From the NCBI GenBank assembly GCA_964408945.1, contig CAYPBJ010000006.1, positions 1-64,000 of the forward strand: a stretch of 64,000 nt of DNA, given 5' to 3'. Made by a program: the position numbers and the translations under genes. Positions 16,345-25,757 of the stretch are shown here, one piece after another; position 1 is the stretch's first letter; each line of letters begins with the position of its first letter. The DNA comes from VMCP01 sp964408945 (GTDB taxonomy: Bacteria > Bacteroidota > Bacteroidia > NS11-12g > UBA955). The notes beneath the pieces were generated by a model. It worked only from the letters and a program-made list of their open reading frames with translations. It was not told the origin of the DNA and did not search any database.

Positions 16345-18468
16345 ATGAGATTTATTAGTGCATTATTGATATTATTAGTCGTTCAATCGTGTGGCAATCA
16401 AGCATCGAAAACGACCCCCGAAACCAAGTTAGACCCCCGTTTTGATGGAAATCGTCGAATGGTTGCCCTACTTGACAGCCTGATTCAAGTGGCGAGTCCC
16501 CAAACCAATTACTTTTTGAGCGGCAAGCGCGCCGCGATAATGAAGTCTAATCCGCCGCAATTCAGAAGTCAGAGCGAACGATTTAAATGGACATTAGAGT
16601 ACGCCAATCAGTTGTTGAACAGCGGCGATGCCGAGGGAAGTATCCGTGAGATGGAAGCCTTGCTTCAAGAAATTCCTGGAACCCTTGATGATAAAATCAA
16701 GATGAAAGGCATCAAACCCCTTTTTGATGCTCTGGCGGTGGCTTATTTGAGGTTGGGAGAGAACGAAAACTGTGTGTCTGTGCACAACAACAAGAGTTGT
16801 ATTATTCCGTTTCATCCAGATGCAGTGCATCGCAAAAAAGACGGTTCAACCAAGGCGCTGGACATTTTTGGCAAGCTGACAGACGCATATCCCGACGATG
16901 TGCAGTCGAGGTGGCTCATGAACATCGCGGCCATGACTTTGGGTGTTTACCCGAAGGGACTTCCCCCGAAAAAAGTCATAGACTTTAGCGCACAAGACAA
17001 TCCGGTAGCTGGATTTAAACCTCTAAAGAATATGGCCAAAGATTACGGATTGGACGTGAACGGGCTATCGGGCGGGGCGATTATGGAGGATTTTAACAAC
17101 GACGGAAACTTGGATATCTTTTGCACCTCTTATGGATTGAGCGATCAGGTGAGATTGTTTTTTAATAATGGCAAAGGCGGATTTTACGAGCAAACCGATT
17201 CGGCTCAGTTGACTGGAATCAAGGGTGGATTGAACGCGAAACAGGCTGACTATGACAACGACGGAAACATTGATATTCTGTTGCTTAGGGGTGCTTGGTT
17301 GGATAAGGGCGGTGAATGGCCAAACAGTTTGCTTCACAACAACGGCGATGGAACTTTCAGTGATGTTACTTTTAGTGCGGGTATGGGTAAACGATTTGCG
17401 CCCACCGAAACGGCGAGTTGGGCAGACGTGAACAACGATGGTTGGGTAGATGTTTTTGTGGCCAACGAGAACAATCAGAACAACGATTATCCGTGTGAAC
17501 TTTTCATTAATAATGGTGATGGAACTTTTACGGATCGCGCGGAAGAATGGGGAATGGCTAGGAATTTTGGGTACGCCAAGGCGGCTAATTTCTCAGACTT
17601 TGATAGAGACGGATGGATGGATCTTTTCTTAGGATGTTTAGGGCAGGAAAACCACCTATTTATGAGTCAGGGAAAGCAAAAGGATGGCTCGATAAGATTT
17701 GTTGACAAGGCCAAGGAGGCAGGTGTAACCCATCCAGTTATGTCGTTTCCAGCCATTGTTACTGATTTTGATCACAACGGTTTTCCAGATATTTTGGTGA
17801 CGTCATTTCCGATGGATCGCTTGGACTTTTTGGCTGAGGATGTGGGTAAAGAGATGCTAGGAATCTCCACGAAGGTGGAAAAAACACGATTGTTTTTGAA
17901 TCAGGGCAAAGGGAAGTTCATTGATGCGAGCAAGGCGTGGAATATTGATAAAATGATTTTCGCTATGGGTTTGAATTCTGGTGATATCAATAACGACGGA
18001 TTCATGGACGTTTATGCAGGAACTGGGGCTTTTGCTTTCAGTACATTGGTGCCGAATCGCGTGTTCATCAATGACCGCGGTAAGGGCTTCAAAGAGGTGA
18101 CGTATCAGTCAAGAATGGGGCATTTGCAAAAAGGACACGGTGTGAGTTTTGGAGACATTGATAATGATGGAGATCAGGATGTTTACATTACTTTAGGTGG
18201 TGCTGTGGAAGGCGATTATGCGCACAATGCTTTGTTTATCAATGAGAATAAGGTTCACAAGTTTGTGAAGATTAATTTATCAGCGAAGGACCATAAAAAC
18301 GTGATTGGCACACAAGTGGAACTCACCATTAAGTCGCCGAGAGGTATCGAAAAGCGATTTTACACGGTAGGTGACGGAGGTAGTTTTGGGGCCAATTCCT
18401 TGGGACTGTGCATTGGATATTTGGAAGACGAAGAGTTGGTGGATCAGAAGATTATAAATCTGTACTAA
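16345..18468 (+). CDS. VCBS/FG-GAP repeat lipoprotein with ASPIC/UnbV-like end
   Basis: A 707-residue surface or periplasmic lipoprotein; the signal ends in VVQSC, and C16 is the likely lipidated residue. I use the ATG at 16345; a TTG two codons earlier extends the frame. Residues of about 25-200 are helical (TPR-like). From about 225 to 620 there are FG-GAP/VCBS beta-propeller blades, each with a calcium loop such as DFNNDGNLDI, DYDNDGNIDI, DVNNDGWVDV, DFDRDGWMDL, DFDHNGFPDI, DINNDGFMDV and DIDNDGDQDV. The end (INLSAKDHKNVIGTQVEL, then GGSFGANSLGLCIGY) matches the ASPIC/UnbV domain of CRTAC1-like proteins. It stops just before the usual WPSG-type finish. Its function is unknown; relatives are surface-exposed and calcium-binding. 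Confidence 0.85.
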   Translation: MRFISALLILLVVQSCGNQASKTTPETKLDPRFDGNRRMVALLDSLIQVASPQTNYFLSGKRAAIMKSNPPQFRSQSERFKWTLEYANQLLNSGDAEGSIREMEALLQEIPGTLDDKIKMKGIKPLFDALAVAYLRLGENENCVSVHNNKSCIIPFHPDAVHRKKDGSTKALDIFGKLTDAYPDDVQSRWLMNIAAMTLGVYPKGLPPKKVIDFSAQDNPVAGFKPLKNMAKDYGLDVNGLSGGAIMEDFNNDGNLDIFCTSYGLSDQVRLFFNNGKGGFYEQTDSAQLTGIKGGLNAKQADYDNDGNIDILLLRGAWLDKGGEWPNSLLHNNGDGTFSDVTFSAGMGKRFAPTETASWADVNNDGWVDVFVANENNQNNDYPCELFINNGDGTFTDRAEEWGMARNFGYAKAANFSDFDRDGWMDLFLGCLGQENHLFMSQGKQKDGSIRFVDKAKEAGVTHPVMSFPAIVTDFDHNGFPDILVTSFPMDRLDFLAEDVGKEMLGISTKVEKTRLFLNQGKGKFIDASKAWNIDKMIFAMGLNSGDINNDGFMDVYAGTGAFAFSTLVPNRVFINDRGKGFKEVTYQSRMGHLQKGHGVSFGDIDNDGDQDVYITLGGAVEGDYAHNALFINENKVHKFVKINLSAKDHKNVIGTQVELTIKSPRGIEKRFYTVGDGGSFGANSLGLCIGYLEDEELVDQKIINLY

Positions 18469-18471
18469 AAA

Positions 18472-18501
18472 AAAGCCCAAGGCTTAAAACCCTGGGCTTT
18501 C
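18472..18501. terminator. Bidirectional hairpin terminator
   Basis: AAAGCCCAAGG pairs with CCCTGGGCTTT with one mismatch around a short loop, four bases after the stop of the VCBS gene. The A-rich left flank also gives a T-run for the convergent lipocalin-like gene, so the hairpin probably serves both. Confidence 0.85.
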
Positions 18502-18523
18502 TCTGTTATAGTATTTGCAAAAA

Positions 18524-18967
18524 TTACTTACGTTTACCTGTTATTTCTTGGTACCATTTGGTGCCTTCTTCGTATTCGTTCACGGTTAATTTAACATCGG
18601 TAGCTGATAAGGTTTCGATTTTTAATTCATCAGCATCCATCATGTCAGGGGTTTCTGCAACTTTTAAGGTTTTATTTGTTACAGTATAGTAACTGGTGTC
18701 AACCTCAATATCCGATCCATCTTTTTGAGTAGAAATGACCATGTTGTTGGATTTGAAATCCAATGTAAAATCACCAGCTGCATAGATTGAAGTATCACCA
18801 AAAAGCAAGGTGTTGGTTGCTGAATCTGACATGGTGAACAATACTTTGTTGATTTCCCAAGTACCTACAATGGATGGGTCTACTGGAGCTGCCTCGTCTT
18901 CGCAAGACGTTCCGAATGCTACCAATGCAAATGCAAAAACAGATAGTTTTAATAGATTTTTTCTCAT
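18524..18967 (-). CDS. Lipocalin-like lipoprotein
   Basis: A 147-residue lipoprotein with signal peptide and lipobox FGTSC (C22 lipidated). The mature part starts VDPSIVGTWEINKVLF; the G-x-W motif near the start of a small beta-barrel is the hallmark of the lipocalin-like families common in Bacteroidota. Alternating strands continue to the end (FTLDFKSNNMVI, YYTVTNKTLKV, DVKLTVNEY). The ligand and role are unknown. It is convergent with the VCBS gene and shares its terminator, and lies downstream of the photolyase-like gene with three bases between them. A TACATTTG element sits six bases before its ATG, so it may be transcribed separately. Confidence 0.8.
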   Translation of the reverse strand: MRKNLLKLSVFAFALVAFGTSCEDEAAPVDPSIVGTWEINKVLFTMSDSATNTLLFGDTSIYAAGDFTLDFKSNNMVISTQKDGSDIEVDTSYYTVTNKTLKVAETPDMMDADELKIETLSATDVKLTVNEYEEGTKWYQEITGKRK

Positions 18968-18970
18968 AGA

Positions 18971-20476
18971 TTACAAATGTAAGTCTTTTGAAAAGTAGGA
19001 ATTACAAATTTCGACGATTTCTGACTTTCTTTCGACACTCATCTTGTCATAGGTAATGATTAGCATGCCTAGTCTTGGGTTGTGTTGGAGGAATTGTCTG
19101 TGCTCGTTCATGAATCGCCAGAAAAGGGCATCCCACAGTTTTTGCCAAGGTTGTTTGGTTTTAGGATAGTCAGACATTTTAAGGATGTAGTTGCTTCCGG
19201 AGAAGTAAGGTTTGCTGACCATCAGTCCGCCATCGGCGAATTGGGACATGCCGTAAATATTGGGAACCATGACCCAATCGTAGGCATCGATGTAGAGTTC
19301 CATAAACCATTTGTACACTTCGTGGGGATGGATTTCGCAGAGTAAAAAGAAGTTTCCCATAACCATGAGTCGTTCAATATGGTGCGAATAACCGGTTTCA
19401 AGGAGGTTTTTAATGACGTTATCTATGGGTTCAATTCCGGTGGTTCCGTTGTAAAAGGAAGCTGGAATTTGGCGTTGGAAGTTCAGGAAATTGGAGTTTC
19501 GTTGTTTGGAACCTTCCCTAATATAGATCATTCTCACAAATTCGCGCCAACCAATGATTTGCCTAATGAACCCTTCCAGTGCATTCATGGGAAGTGAATT
19601 TTTGGAGTGGAATTCTAAGGTGGTTTCAATGACTTCTGTGGGAGTGATGAGTCCGGCATTGAGCATGGGACTTAATACTGAATGGTAAACAAATCGGGCT
19701 TCGGGGTTTTGAGAAAAAGCGTCTTCGAGATCACCAAAAAGAGGCATCCGGTTTTCAAGAAAGTCTTTTAGGAATTCTCTAGTTTCAGAGGGGGTGGTGG
19801 GATAAAACTGCTGACGATTTTTAAAGTAGGTAAGGGTGCCGGGGTTGTTTGAGAAGTGATTTTCTATATAGTCGCATGCACTTTGAAAATCTGTCTGTGT
19901 GGATGGAAATTTGGGCTGTGGGGGGATGTGATTTTTGGGGAAGCTCTTACGGTTGTCAGCGTCAAACGTGAGTTTGCCACCCAATGGTTTTTGTTGCTCA
20001 TCCATGAGTATGTTGAGTCGCTTGCGTTGGAAGGAATAGAAGTCGGTTTGAAAATATCGTTTTTTGGAGTTGAAGAATTCGTGGGCAAGGGATGGCGGAG
20101 TCAGAAATGAAGGATTCTCATAGGTGATTAGATCAGTGAGGGTGCCTTGAAGTCCGAGTTTTAGGTGTTTTGTAAGCCAATCGTCAATTAGGTCAACGGT
20201 ATGAATTTGGTGGAATTTTTGGCTTAGGTAAGCTGATAAATTCTTGGCATTTGACAGAGAGTCATGAAACTCAATGTATTGCACTTTATACCCTTTTTGT
20301 ATGAGGTTTTCAGCGAATCGCTGCATGCTGAGTCTGTGGAATGCGAGTTTAATTTTATGAAATTCTAGTTGGGTGAAAAACAAATCACTTTCCACAATAA
20401 ACCATACATCTACTTTTCCCTCTAGGGGATGTTTTTCAAACAATTGATGCGGAAAAACAACACCTGCTGCGCTCAT
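18971..20476 (-). CDS. Cryptochrome/photolyase-related flavoprotein (FeS-BCP type lineage)
   Basis: A 501-residue protein of the deoxyribodipyrimidine photolyase-related family (COG3046, the FeS-BCP/PhrB lineage), whose members repair (6-4) UV photoproducts with FAD. I take the ATG at 20476 (MSAAGVVFPHQLFEKHPL) because the family begins about there; an ATG eight codons earlier adds a Cys-rich stretch. The alpha/beta antenna domain is at about 1-140. The FAD-binding helical domain has GFIRQIIGWREFVR, RLMVMGNFFLLCEI, WFMELYIDAYDWVMVPN, GMSQFADGGLMVSKPYFSGSNY and KMSDY. After KMSDY, where FeS-type members carry cysteine ligands, this protein reads PKTKQPWQKLWDALFW with no cysteine, so an intact 4Fe-4S site is doubtful. 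Confidence 0.88.
   Translation of the reverse strand: MSAAGVVFPHQLFEKHPLEGKVDVWFIVESDLFFTQLEFHKIKLAFHRLSMQRFAENLIQKGYKVQYIEFHDSLSNAKNLSAYLSQKFHQIHTVDLIDDWLTKHLKLGLQGTLTDLITYENPSFLTPPSLAHEFFNSKKRYFQTDFYSFQRKRLNILMDEQQKPLGGKLTFDADNRKSFPKNHIPPQPKFPSTQTDFQSACDYIENHFSNNPGTLTYFKNRQQFYPTTPSETREFLKDFLENRMPLFGDLEDAFSQNPEARFVYHSVLSPMLNAGLITPTEVIETTLEFHSKNSLPMNALEGFIRQIIGWREFVRMIYIREGSKQRNSNFLNFQRQIPASFYNGTTGIEPIDNVIKNLLETGYSHHIERLMVMGNFFLLCEIHPHEVYKWFMELYIDAYDWVMVPNIYGMSQFADGGLMVSKPYFSGSNYILKMSDYPKTKQPWQKLWDALFWRFMNEHRQFLQHNPRLGMLIITYDKMSVERKSEIVEICNSYFSKDLHL
18974..18981 (-). promoter_or_regulatory. Candidate -7 promoter element of the lipocalin-like gene
   Basis: The minus strand reads TACATTTG, a full TAnnTTTG match, six bases before the ATG. 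A TTG lies 23 bases further upstream (19005-19007 on the plus strand), within the spacing reported for Bacteroidota promoters. The element overlaps the last codons of the photolyase-like gene. Confidence 0.5.
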
Positions 20477-20532
20477 GCAGAAGCAACAAAAGAAATGCAA
20501 TTTTGTTTAAACGAATTCTGTTTGTTTACGTC

Positions 20533-20540
20533 TAACTTTG
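20533..20540 (+). promoter_or_regulatory. Candidate -7 element of the outer-membrane barrel gene
   Basis: TAACTTTG matches TAnnTTTG and ends four bases before the ATG at 20545, predicting a leaderless message. No TTG lies at the standard 17-23 base distance. Confidence 0.4.
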
Positions 20541-20544
20541 TGAT

Positions 20545-23500
20545 ATGTTATCTAGAATTTGGTTAGTGTGTTTGATGGCGTTGATGGTTCATGAAGTGAA
20601 TGCTCAGAGAGAGGGGTTTTCGGCATCGATTTCGGGTAAGGTTACGAATAGCGGTGATAACGGTGTTTCTGGGGCAGAGGTACAGATATTTTATTACACT
20701 TTGGAGGAGTCGAACGGGTTAACATCCCCCGAAAAAATAAGTGGCAAAGAACCGATTAAAACATTTAGATCCAACGAAGATGGCAGTTTTGGTGGGGCAT
20801 TGACCATGGATGATTTTCAAAAATTGAGGGCCATGGGGGGGATGCGTGATTTGAAGATGGCGGTGAAGGTGATTAAGGAAGATTTTGCTCAATCGTTCAA
20901 TTTTGTTGAAGCGATAAGAAATAGGAGTGAAACCGGTTTGCAGATAATTATACCAACGATAGTTCTTTTCAGATCAGATGAAGCAATAACTGCGGTTGAG
21001 ATTAAGACACGAGCGGTGGAGATGAAGGGCGATACTACAGAGATCAATGCTTCTAATTTCAAGACCAATCCTGATGCTAGTGCTGAAGATTTGGTGAAGA
21101 AGATGCCTGGGGTTACCTCGAATAACGGAGAGGTTGAAGCTCAAGGGGAGAAGGTGAAGCGGGTTTTGATAGATGGGAAGCCTTATTTTGGAGATGATCC
21201 AAAAGCGGCGTTGAAAAATGTTCCGGCAGATGTGATTTCAAAGGTTCAGATTTTTGATGCGCAATCAGAGCGAAGTGCATTTACCGGTTTTGATGATGGA
21301 AATACCACCAAAACTATGAACATCATTACAAAAATGGGCTTCAAGAAGGGAAGATTTGGTAAGTTTTACGGAGGATTGGGCAGGAGCATTGATGGAACAG
21401 GCGACTTGTTGAAGTACCAAGCTGGGGCCACTTACAATACGTTTAACGGAGACAGAAGATGGTCTTTGTTGTTTCAAACCAACAACATCAATGAGCAAAA
21501 TTTTGCCGTGGAAGACATCATGGGTGCTTTGGGCATGGGCGGAGGAAACAGAGGAGGAGGAATGGGAATGTTCAGGGGAGCAGGCAATTTTTTTTCTGGT
21601 ACACAAACCGGGGTTGTGACCACAGCCATGTTGGGATTGAACTATGCTGACAAATGGAGTAAGAAGTTGGATGTAAGCGGAAGTTATTTTTTAAGCGCCA
21701 CAGAAAATCTCAGCGAAAGCAACACTGAACGTTGGTTTGTATCGGGCTCACAGAGTAACGTGACGTATTTAGAAAACAATTCTAATATTAATCGTCAATT
21801 AAATCATCGATTGAACGGCCGAATTACTTGGGATGTTGACAGCGTGAACAAGGTTTTTATCACTCCCAGAATGACTTTGCAACAATCAAATAATAACGGA
21901 AGCATTGCAGGAAACAGCTTTGTTTATGGTGCTTTAGGTAGTGTTGATTTATTATCGGCCATGAATAATTTGAATGGCGACACGGGGCTAGGGTACAATT
22001 TACAGGCAGGATTCGAGTGGTTGCACGCTATAAAGAGTAAAAAGGGCAGATCTATCAGTTTGGAGGTAACTCCAGGAATCAACAACGGCTTTAATTTGGG
22101 CAATTTGAATTACATCAATGCTGCTTCTGGATTGGGAGGGTTTTTAGATACATCGGTGAGAGCACAACAGACCCAATCTGGTAAAAATAGAATGAGTTTG
22201 TCGGCAGAATTGGAATACACTGAGCCTTTGGATTCTTTTAGAAGCTTGTCTTTTGAATATCAATTGAATGTGAATCAAAACAGCAGTGAACGTTTGAATT
22301 ACCTGAGGAATGGCGTGACCGGAGAGTGGAGTGTGTTAGATACCTTATTATCTTCAAAATTAATCAATGGTTATTCAAGGCAGGCTTTAGGTGGTAGATA
22401 CCAATTTAAGAAGAAGGCTTACGAGTATGATTTTGGTTTCGACTTGCAGGTGGCTAATCTCGATGCAACGCAATATTTCCCTCGCGAAATTCCGGTTGTC
22501 CGCACTTTTTACAGTTTTTTACCCAGATTTACCTTTAGAAAAGGCGATTGGCGCAGTTCTAATATGAGGGTATTTTACAGAACCAGCAACAGCGCACCGA
22601 GTTTGGAAGACCTACAAGATGTTATTGATAATAGTAATCCATTACAATTAAGAACGGGTAATCCAAATTTGGTTCAGGACTTTACTCATAATTTGACATT
22701 GAGGTATTTCAAGATGGACATGGCAAAGAATAAGAATTTTTTTGCGATGCTGATGGGTACAGCAAAGCAAAATGCCATCACTACTTTAACCCAACTTGCG
22801 GGAAAAGATGGTAGCACTTATGTAGTGGGTGATTCAACTTTTTCCTTAAAACCAGGTTCTCAACTTACGCGTCCCATCAATATGAATGGGGCCTACAATG
22901 CGCGTTTGGTAGGGAGCTTCGGTAAGCCCTTTTTCAAAGGAAAGATATTTGCCAATGCCAATGGGGGTATCTCTTATGTAGAGAATCCTTCTATGATTCA
23001 AATGGGTACAGCCGATGCTCAAGCAAATATATCCAGAACTCCTGGGGCTAATTTGGGATTGACTTTGGGGTCAAACATCAGCGAAAGGGTAGATTTTACC
23101 TTGGCGGGAAATATAAACTACAGTCAAGTTAGGAACAGCTTACAGAACACGTTAGATCAAGATTATTTCATCCAAAATGCATCTTTCAGGGCTAATTTTA
23201 TGCCCAAAGGGAAGTGGGTGATTTCTTCAGACATCACCTTGCAGTCATACAGCGGATTGTCGAATTCATTCAACCAGACCTTCTTCTTGTGGAATGCTTC
23301 TGTTGGACGAAAATTCGGAAAAAAGAATCAGTGGGACTTCCGATTGATGGCATATGATTTATTGAATCAAAACCGCTCAATCACTCGAAACGTGACTCAA
23401 ACCTATTTCGAAGATGTGCGCACCAACGTTTTGACTCGGTACGTGATGTTTAATTTGACTTACAATTTGCGCAGTCTTAACGGAAACGAAGCCACAGAAG

Positions 23501-23574
23501 AGATGAAGAAAATGCGTATGATGATGCCTGTGGGTCCGGGTGGACATGGCGGAGGAATTCCTTTTGGGAGGTAA
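20545..23574 (+). CDS. TonB-receptor-like outer-membrane beta-barrel protein
   Basis: A 1009-residue outer-membrane protein. A signal peptide covers residues 1-20 (cut near VNAQ). A carboxypeptidase-regulatory-like domain follows at about 25-125. The plug-like segment has DTTEINASNFKTNPDASAE, DLVKKMPGV, VLIDGKPYFGDDPKAALKNVPADVI and FDDGNTTKTMNIITK. A large barrel runs from about 270 and ends with a Gly/His/Met-rich tail (MMMPVGPGGHGGG). The architecture matches the 'outer membrane protein beta-barrel family' branch of TonB-dependent receptors that lacks a classical TonB box. No SusD-like partner is adjacent, so a carbohydrate substrate is not indicated. A Gly/Met-rich loop around residue 325-345 and the His/Met tail are unusual and might touch metals, but this is a guess. 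It is convergent with the DUF3078 gene. Confidence 0.85.
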   Translation: MLSRIWLVCLMALMVHEVNAQREGFSASISGKVTNSGDNGVSGAEVQIFYYTLEESNGLTSPEKISGKEPIKTFRSNEDGSFGGALTMDDFQKLRAMGGMRDLKMAVKVIKEDFAQSFNFVEAIRNRSETGLQIIIPTIVLFRSDEAITAVEIKTRAVEMKGDTTEINASNFKTNPDASAEDLVKKMPGVTSNNGEVEAQGEKVKRVLIDGKPYFGDDPKAALKNVPADVISKVQIFDAQSERSAFTGFDDGNTTKTMNIITKMGFKKGRFGKFYGGLGRSIDGTGDLLKYQAGATYNTFNGDRRWSLLFQTNNINEQNFAVEDIMGALGMGGGNRGGGMGMFRGAGNFFSGTQTGVVTTAMLGLNYADKWSKKLDVSGSYFLSATENLSESNTERWFVSGSQSNVTYLENNSNINRQLNHRLNGRITWDVDSVNKVFITPRMTLQQSNNNGSIAGNSFVYGALGSVDLLSAMNNLNGDTGLGYNLQAGFEWLHAIKSKKGRSISLEVTPGINNGFNLGNLNYINAASGLGGFLDTSVRAQQTQSGKNRMSLSAELEYTEPLDSFRSLSFEYQLNVNQNSSERLNYLRNGVTGEWSVLDTLLSSKLINGYSRQALGGRYQFKKKAYEYDFGFDLQVANLDATQYFPREIPVVRTFYSFLPRFTFRKGDWRSSNMRVFYRTSNSAPSLEDLQDVIDNSNPLQLRTGNPNLVQDFTHNLTLRYFKMDMAKNKNFFAMLMGTAKQNAITTLTQLAGKDGSTYVVGDSTFSLKPGSQLTRPINMNGAYNARLVGSFGKPFFKGKIFANANGGISYVENPSMIQMGTADAQANISRTPGANLGLTLGSNISERVDFTLAGNINYSQVRNSLQNTLDQDYFIQNASFRANFMPKGKWVISSDITLQSYSGLSNSFNQTFFLWNASVGRKFGKKNQWDFRLMAYDLLNQNRSITRNVTQTYFEDVRTNVLTRYVMFNLTYNLRSLNGNEATEEMKKMRMMMPVGPGGHGGGIPFGR

Positions 23575-23580
23575 TTTTCT

Positions 23581-24576
23581 TTACAATTGAATAGACAGAC
23601 CAACCGATAGAACCTCCTTAAACTGAAGTCTTGGTCCAGATCTAAGTCCTTCAGGATCAAGGGCAATCATGATATCATCATCATAAATGAAATGAAGAAT
23701 GAGGGTGGTAGAGATGTATTGATTGATTTTAAGAATTAGAGTATTTTCAAAGTCAACGTCAATATTTTCTGGATTGTTCAGGTAATTTGAGAACAGTTCA
23801 AGTTTAGACTGAATACCTACGTTTTTCATGATGCGGGGTTCGTTGTATACTACGCGCATGAACCCTCCGGTTTCCGAACGATGTCTTTTTCCGGTTCCGG
23901 GGATGGTTTGAAAGGTAACAGGATCCATTTTTGCTGCTTCGACACCGTATGCGCCTTCGTCAGCAAGATCTTGATTTAAAACGAAAGTATTTTTACTAGT
24001 CACAGGCCCAATGAATACGCTGAGTTTTTGTGAAGGATTGTAATCCATTCCCAAAGATGCAACAACATAACCAGGGGCAAAGAATTGAGAAATGGGTTTT
24101 GTATCGGTTTCTGAGTAATAACCGGGTTGGAATTGAGTAGAAGGCGTGAGAAGGAAGGTGTAAAACCATTTTTCACTGGCTTTTTTACCTACTTTGGTAG
24201 TTATTTCTAGTCGGTCATCGTTTTTAAACCACCGCCCGTTTCTGCCTTGCAAGATCAGTCCATAACCTGCATCGAGGGTGGTTTCCCAAGTCAGATTAGG
24301 CGATTGATAAGTTAGATTGAGGTTGAGTGTGGTAGAAAGCGCAATGGAGTTTTGTCCTCCTCCTTGCCAATTGGAAAATTGACTTTGATTGGTAGAGATA
24401 TTTGATGTTCCGAAGAACGTCCAAGTACCTAAAGGTGTTTCTGGAAGTTGTCCTTCAGTTGAGCTATTTGCAATAGAGTCAGTTGCAATTGTTGAATCGG
24501 TTTGAGCGAATAGGGGATTGAAAGCGGCGGCGCATCCCCCGAAAAACAAAAAAAATAGATAATTCTTCAAATTCAT
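23581..24576 (-). CDS. DUF3078 outer-membrane protein
   Basis: A 331-residue protein with a signal peptide (about 1-24, cut near LFAQ) and a beta-rich body. The sequence WTFFGTSNISTNQSQFSNWQGGGQNSIALS and later TPSTQFQPGY, the pattern 'NP..KLSVFIGPVTSKNTFV' and a C-terminus ending in alternating hydrophobic residues (LSVGLSIQL) fit the DUF3078 family, a Bacteroidota outer-membrane barrel of unknown function. It follows the PorP/SprF gene on the same strand with 15 bases between the two, so the two are probably co-transcribed. That could place it in the surface-protein secretion setting, but no direct role is known. Confidence 0.82.
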   Translation of the reverse strand: MNLKNYLFFLFFGGCAAAFNPLFAQTDSTIATDSIANSSTEGQLPETPLGTWTFFGTSNISTNQSQFSNWQGGGQNSIALSTTLNLNLTYQSPNLTWETTLDAGYGLILQGRNGRWFKNDDRLEITTKVGKKASEKWFYTFLLTPSTQFQPGYYSETDTKPISQFFAPGYVVASLGMDYNPSQKLSVFIGPVTSKNTFVLNQDLADEGAYGVEAAKMDPVTFQTIPGTGKRHRSETGGFMRVVYNEPRIMKNVGIQSKLELFSNYLNNPENIDVDFENTLILKINQYISTTLILHFIYDDDIMIALDPEGLRSGPRLQFKEVLSVGLSIQL

Positions 24577-24591
24577 GGTATGTTCCTGAAA

Positions 24592-25644
24592 TTACATTTC
24601 GGGGAAGGGGTTATACTTTCGGTTCGGTCCGGTGGTGTAGGGAAAGATAATGAGAGAGAATTCGTGAGTGACAGGAACACCGGTGTTTTTCAGAGAAACG
24701 TTCCAATCATTGGAATAAGCGAAGTAGTATTTGTCGTAACGGGCCCCAAAATAGTAATTTATGCTCCAAGCTTGTTTATCAAACACTTGAGTATTTTGAG
24801 CGCCTAATCCAATTCTGAAGTTGGCTCTTTTCGCGTTGAACATGATGCTTCTTGATTGAACAGACTCTTGCTTTCCAAGAACGGTTTGTTGTTGGATGAG
24901 GTAGTTGAAAGACGGAATGACTTCAGTGCCCGTAGGGGAAGTGTATATTTTAGTACCCCCTTGAATGCTGAGATTCAGGGGAAGATTTTGAACGCCATCC
25001 CCATAAAAGGAGATGTCGGGTTGGTTGATGTTGTAGGCTGAAAAACCAAGGAAGCCTTTTTTGCCGTAGAACAATGCACCGGCCGATACATGCACTGCGT
25101 TTCTGGTGATTTTATTGAGGGGTTCTGAAGTGGGATTCACAAAACCGGTATTTGCTTGATTGATTTGATCTTCCCAAAGAAATTGATCTTTTCCAAAAGA
25201 AAACGAAGAAAACTGAGCGGTCAAACCCAATTTCAATTGGTATGCATTGATTTTAATGTCATAAGCGTATGTAAGTGCAGCGGAAAAATGGGAATATTTA
25301 GACATTTTATCAGCACCAGAATTGAGGTCAGTTGTAAAGGCGCTTACTCCCCAGGAGGTATTGTTTTTCTTTACGGGACTATCAAAGGATACGGTTTGGG
25401 TATAAAGGCGGTTACTGATTCCTAGCCATTGAGCTTTGGTGCCAGAAGTAATTCTGCTTGCAGCTTCAGAATTGAGGCTCCCTAAACCCACGAGAGCTGG
25501 GTTGGTTAGATGTCGTTGTGCGTAAAGTTGTCTGAATTGAGGATTTTGTGCAACTAAAGAATGAAAATTAAATGTTGATGCCAACACCAAAATCAGGTGA
25601 TAAAATGGGAATTTAGATGGGGAATTAAAACAATTGAATTTCAT
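24592..25644 (-). CDS. PorP/SprF-family T9SS outer-membrane protein (upstream copy)
   Basis: A 350-residue protein with signal peptide (cut near LVAQNP). The motif FRQLYAQRHLTNPALVG is the 'NPA..G' opening of the PorP/SprF family, followed by strands of a 14-stranded barrel (LYTQTVSFDSPVKKNNTSWGVSAF, YAYDIKINAYQLKLGLTAQFSSF, INYYFGARYDKYYFAYSNDW) and an end in EFSLIIFPY. In Flavobacterium johnsoniae SprF is needed to export the giant adhesin SprB; other family members pair with type B sorting domains (family knowledge). It is divergent from the giant PKD-protein gene across about 113 bases. I start at the ATG 25644; a TTG one codon earlier is also in frame. Confidence 0.92.
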   Translation of the reverse strand: MKFNCFNSPSKFPFYHLILVLASTFNFHSLVAQNPQFRQLYAQRHLTNPALVGLGSLNSEAASRITSGTKAQWLGISNRLYTQTVSFDSPVKKNNTSWGVSAFTTDLNSGADKMSKYSHFSAALTYAYDIKINAYQLKLGLTAQFSSFSFGKDQFLWEDQINQANTGFVNPTSEPLNKITRNAVHVSAGALFYGKKGFLGFSAYNINQPDISFYGDGVQNLPLNLSIQGGTKIYTSPTGTEVIPSFNYLIQQQTVLGKQESVQSRSIMFNAKRANFRIGLGAQNTQVFDKQAWSINYYFGARYDKYYFAYSNDWNVSLKNTGVPVTHEFSLIIFPYTTGPNRKYNPFPEM

Positions 25645-25757
25645 CAATGAATTTTCAACAATATTACGGAATATTATTTCCTCAAAAAGTTATTTCGTTA
25701 AATATTATATAATGTTAATAGGCTTAAACTTATTGCATCGGCAAAATTTGCGTAATA

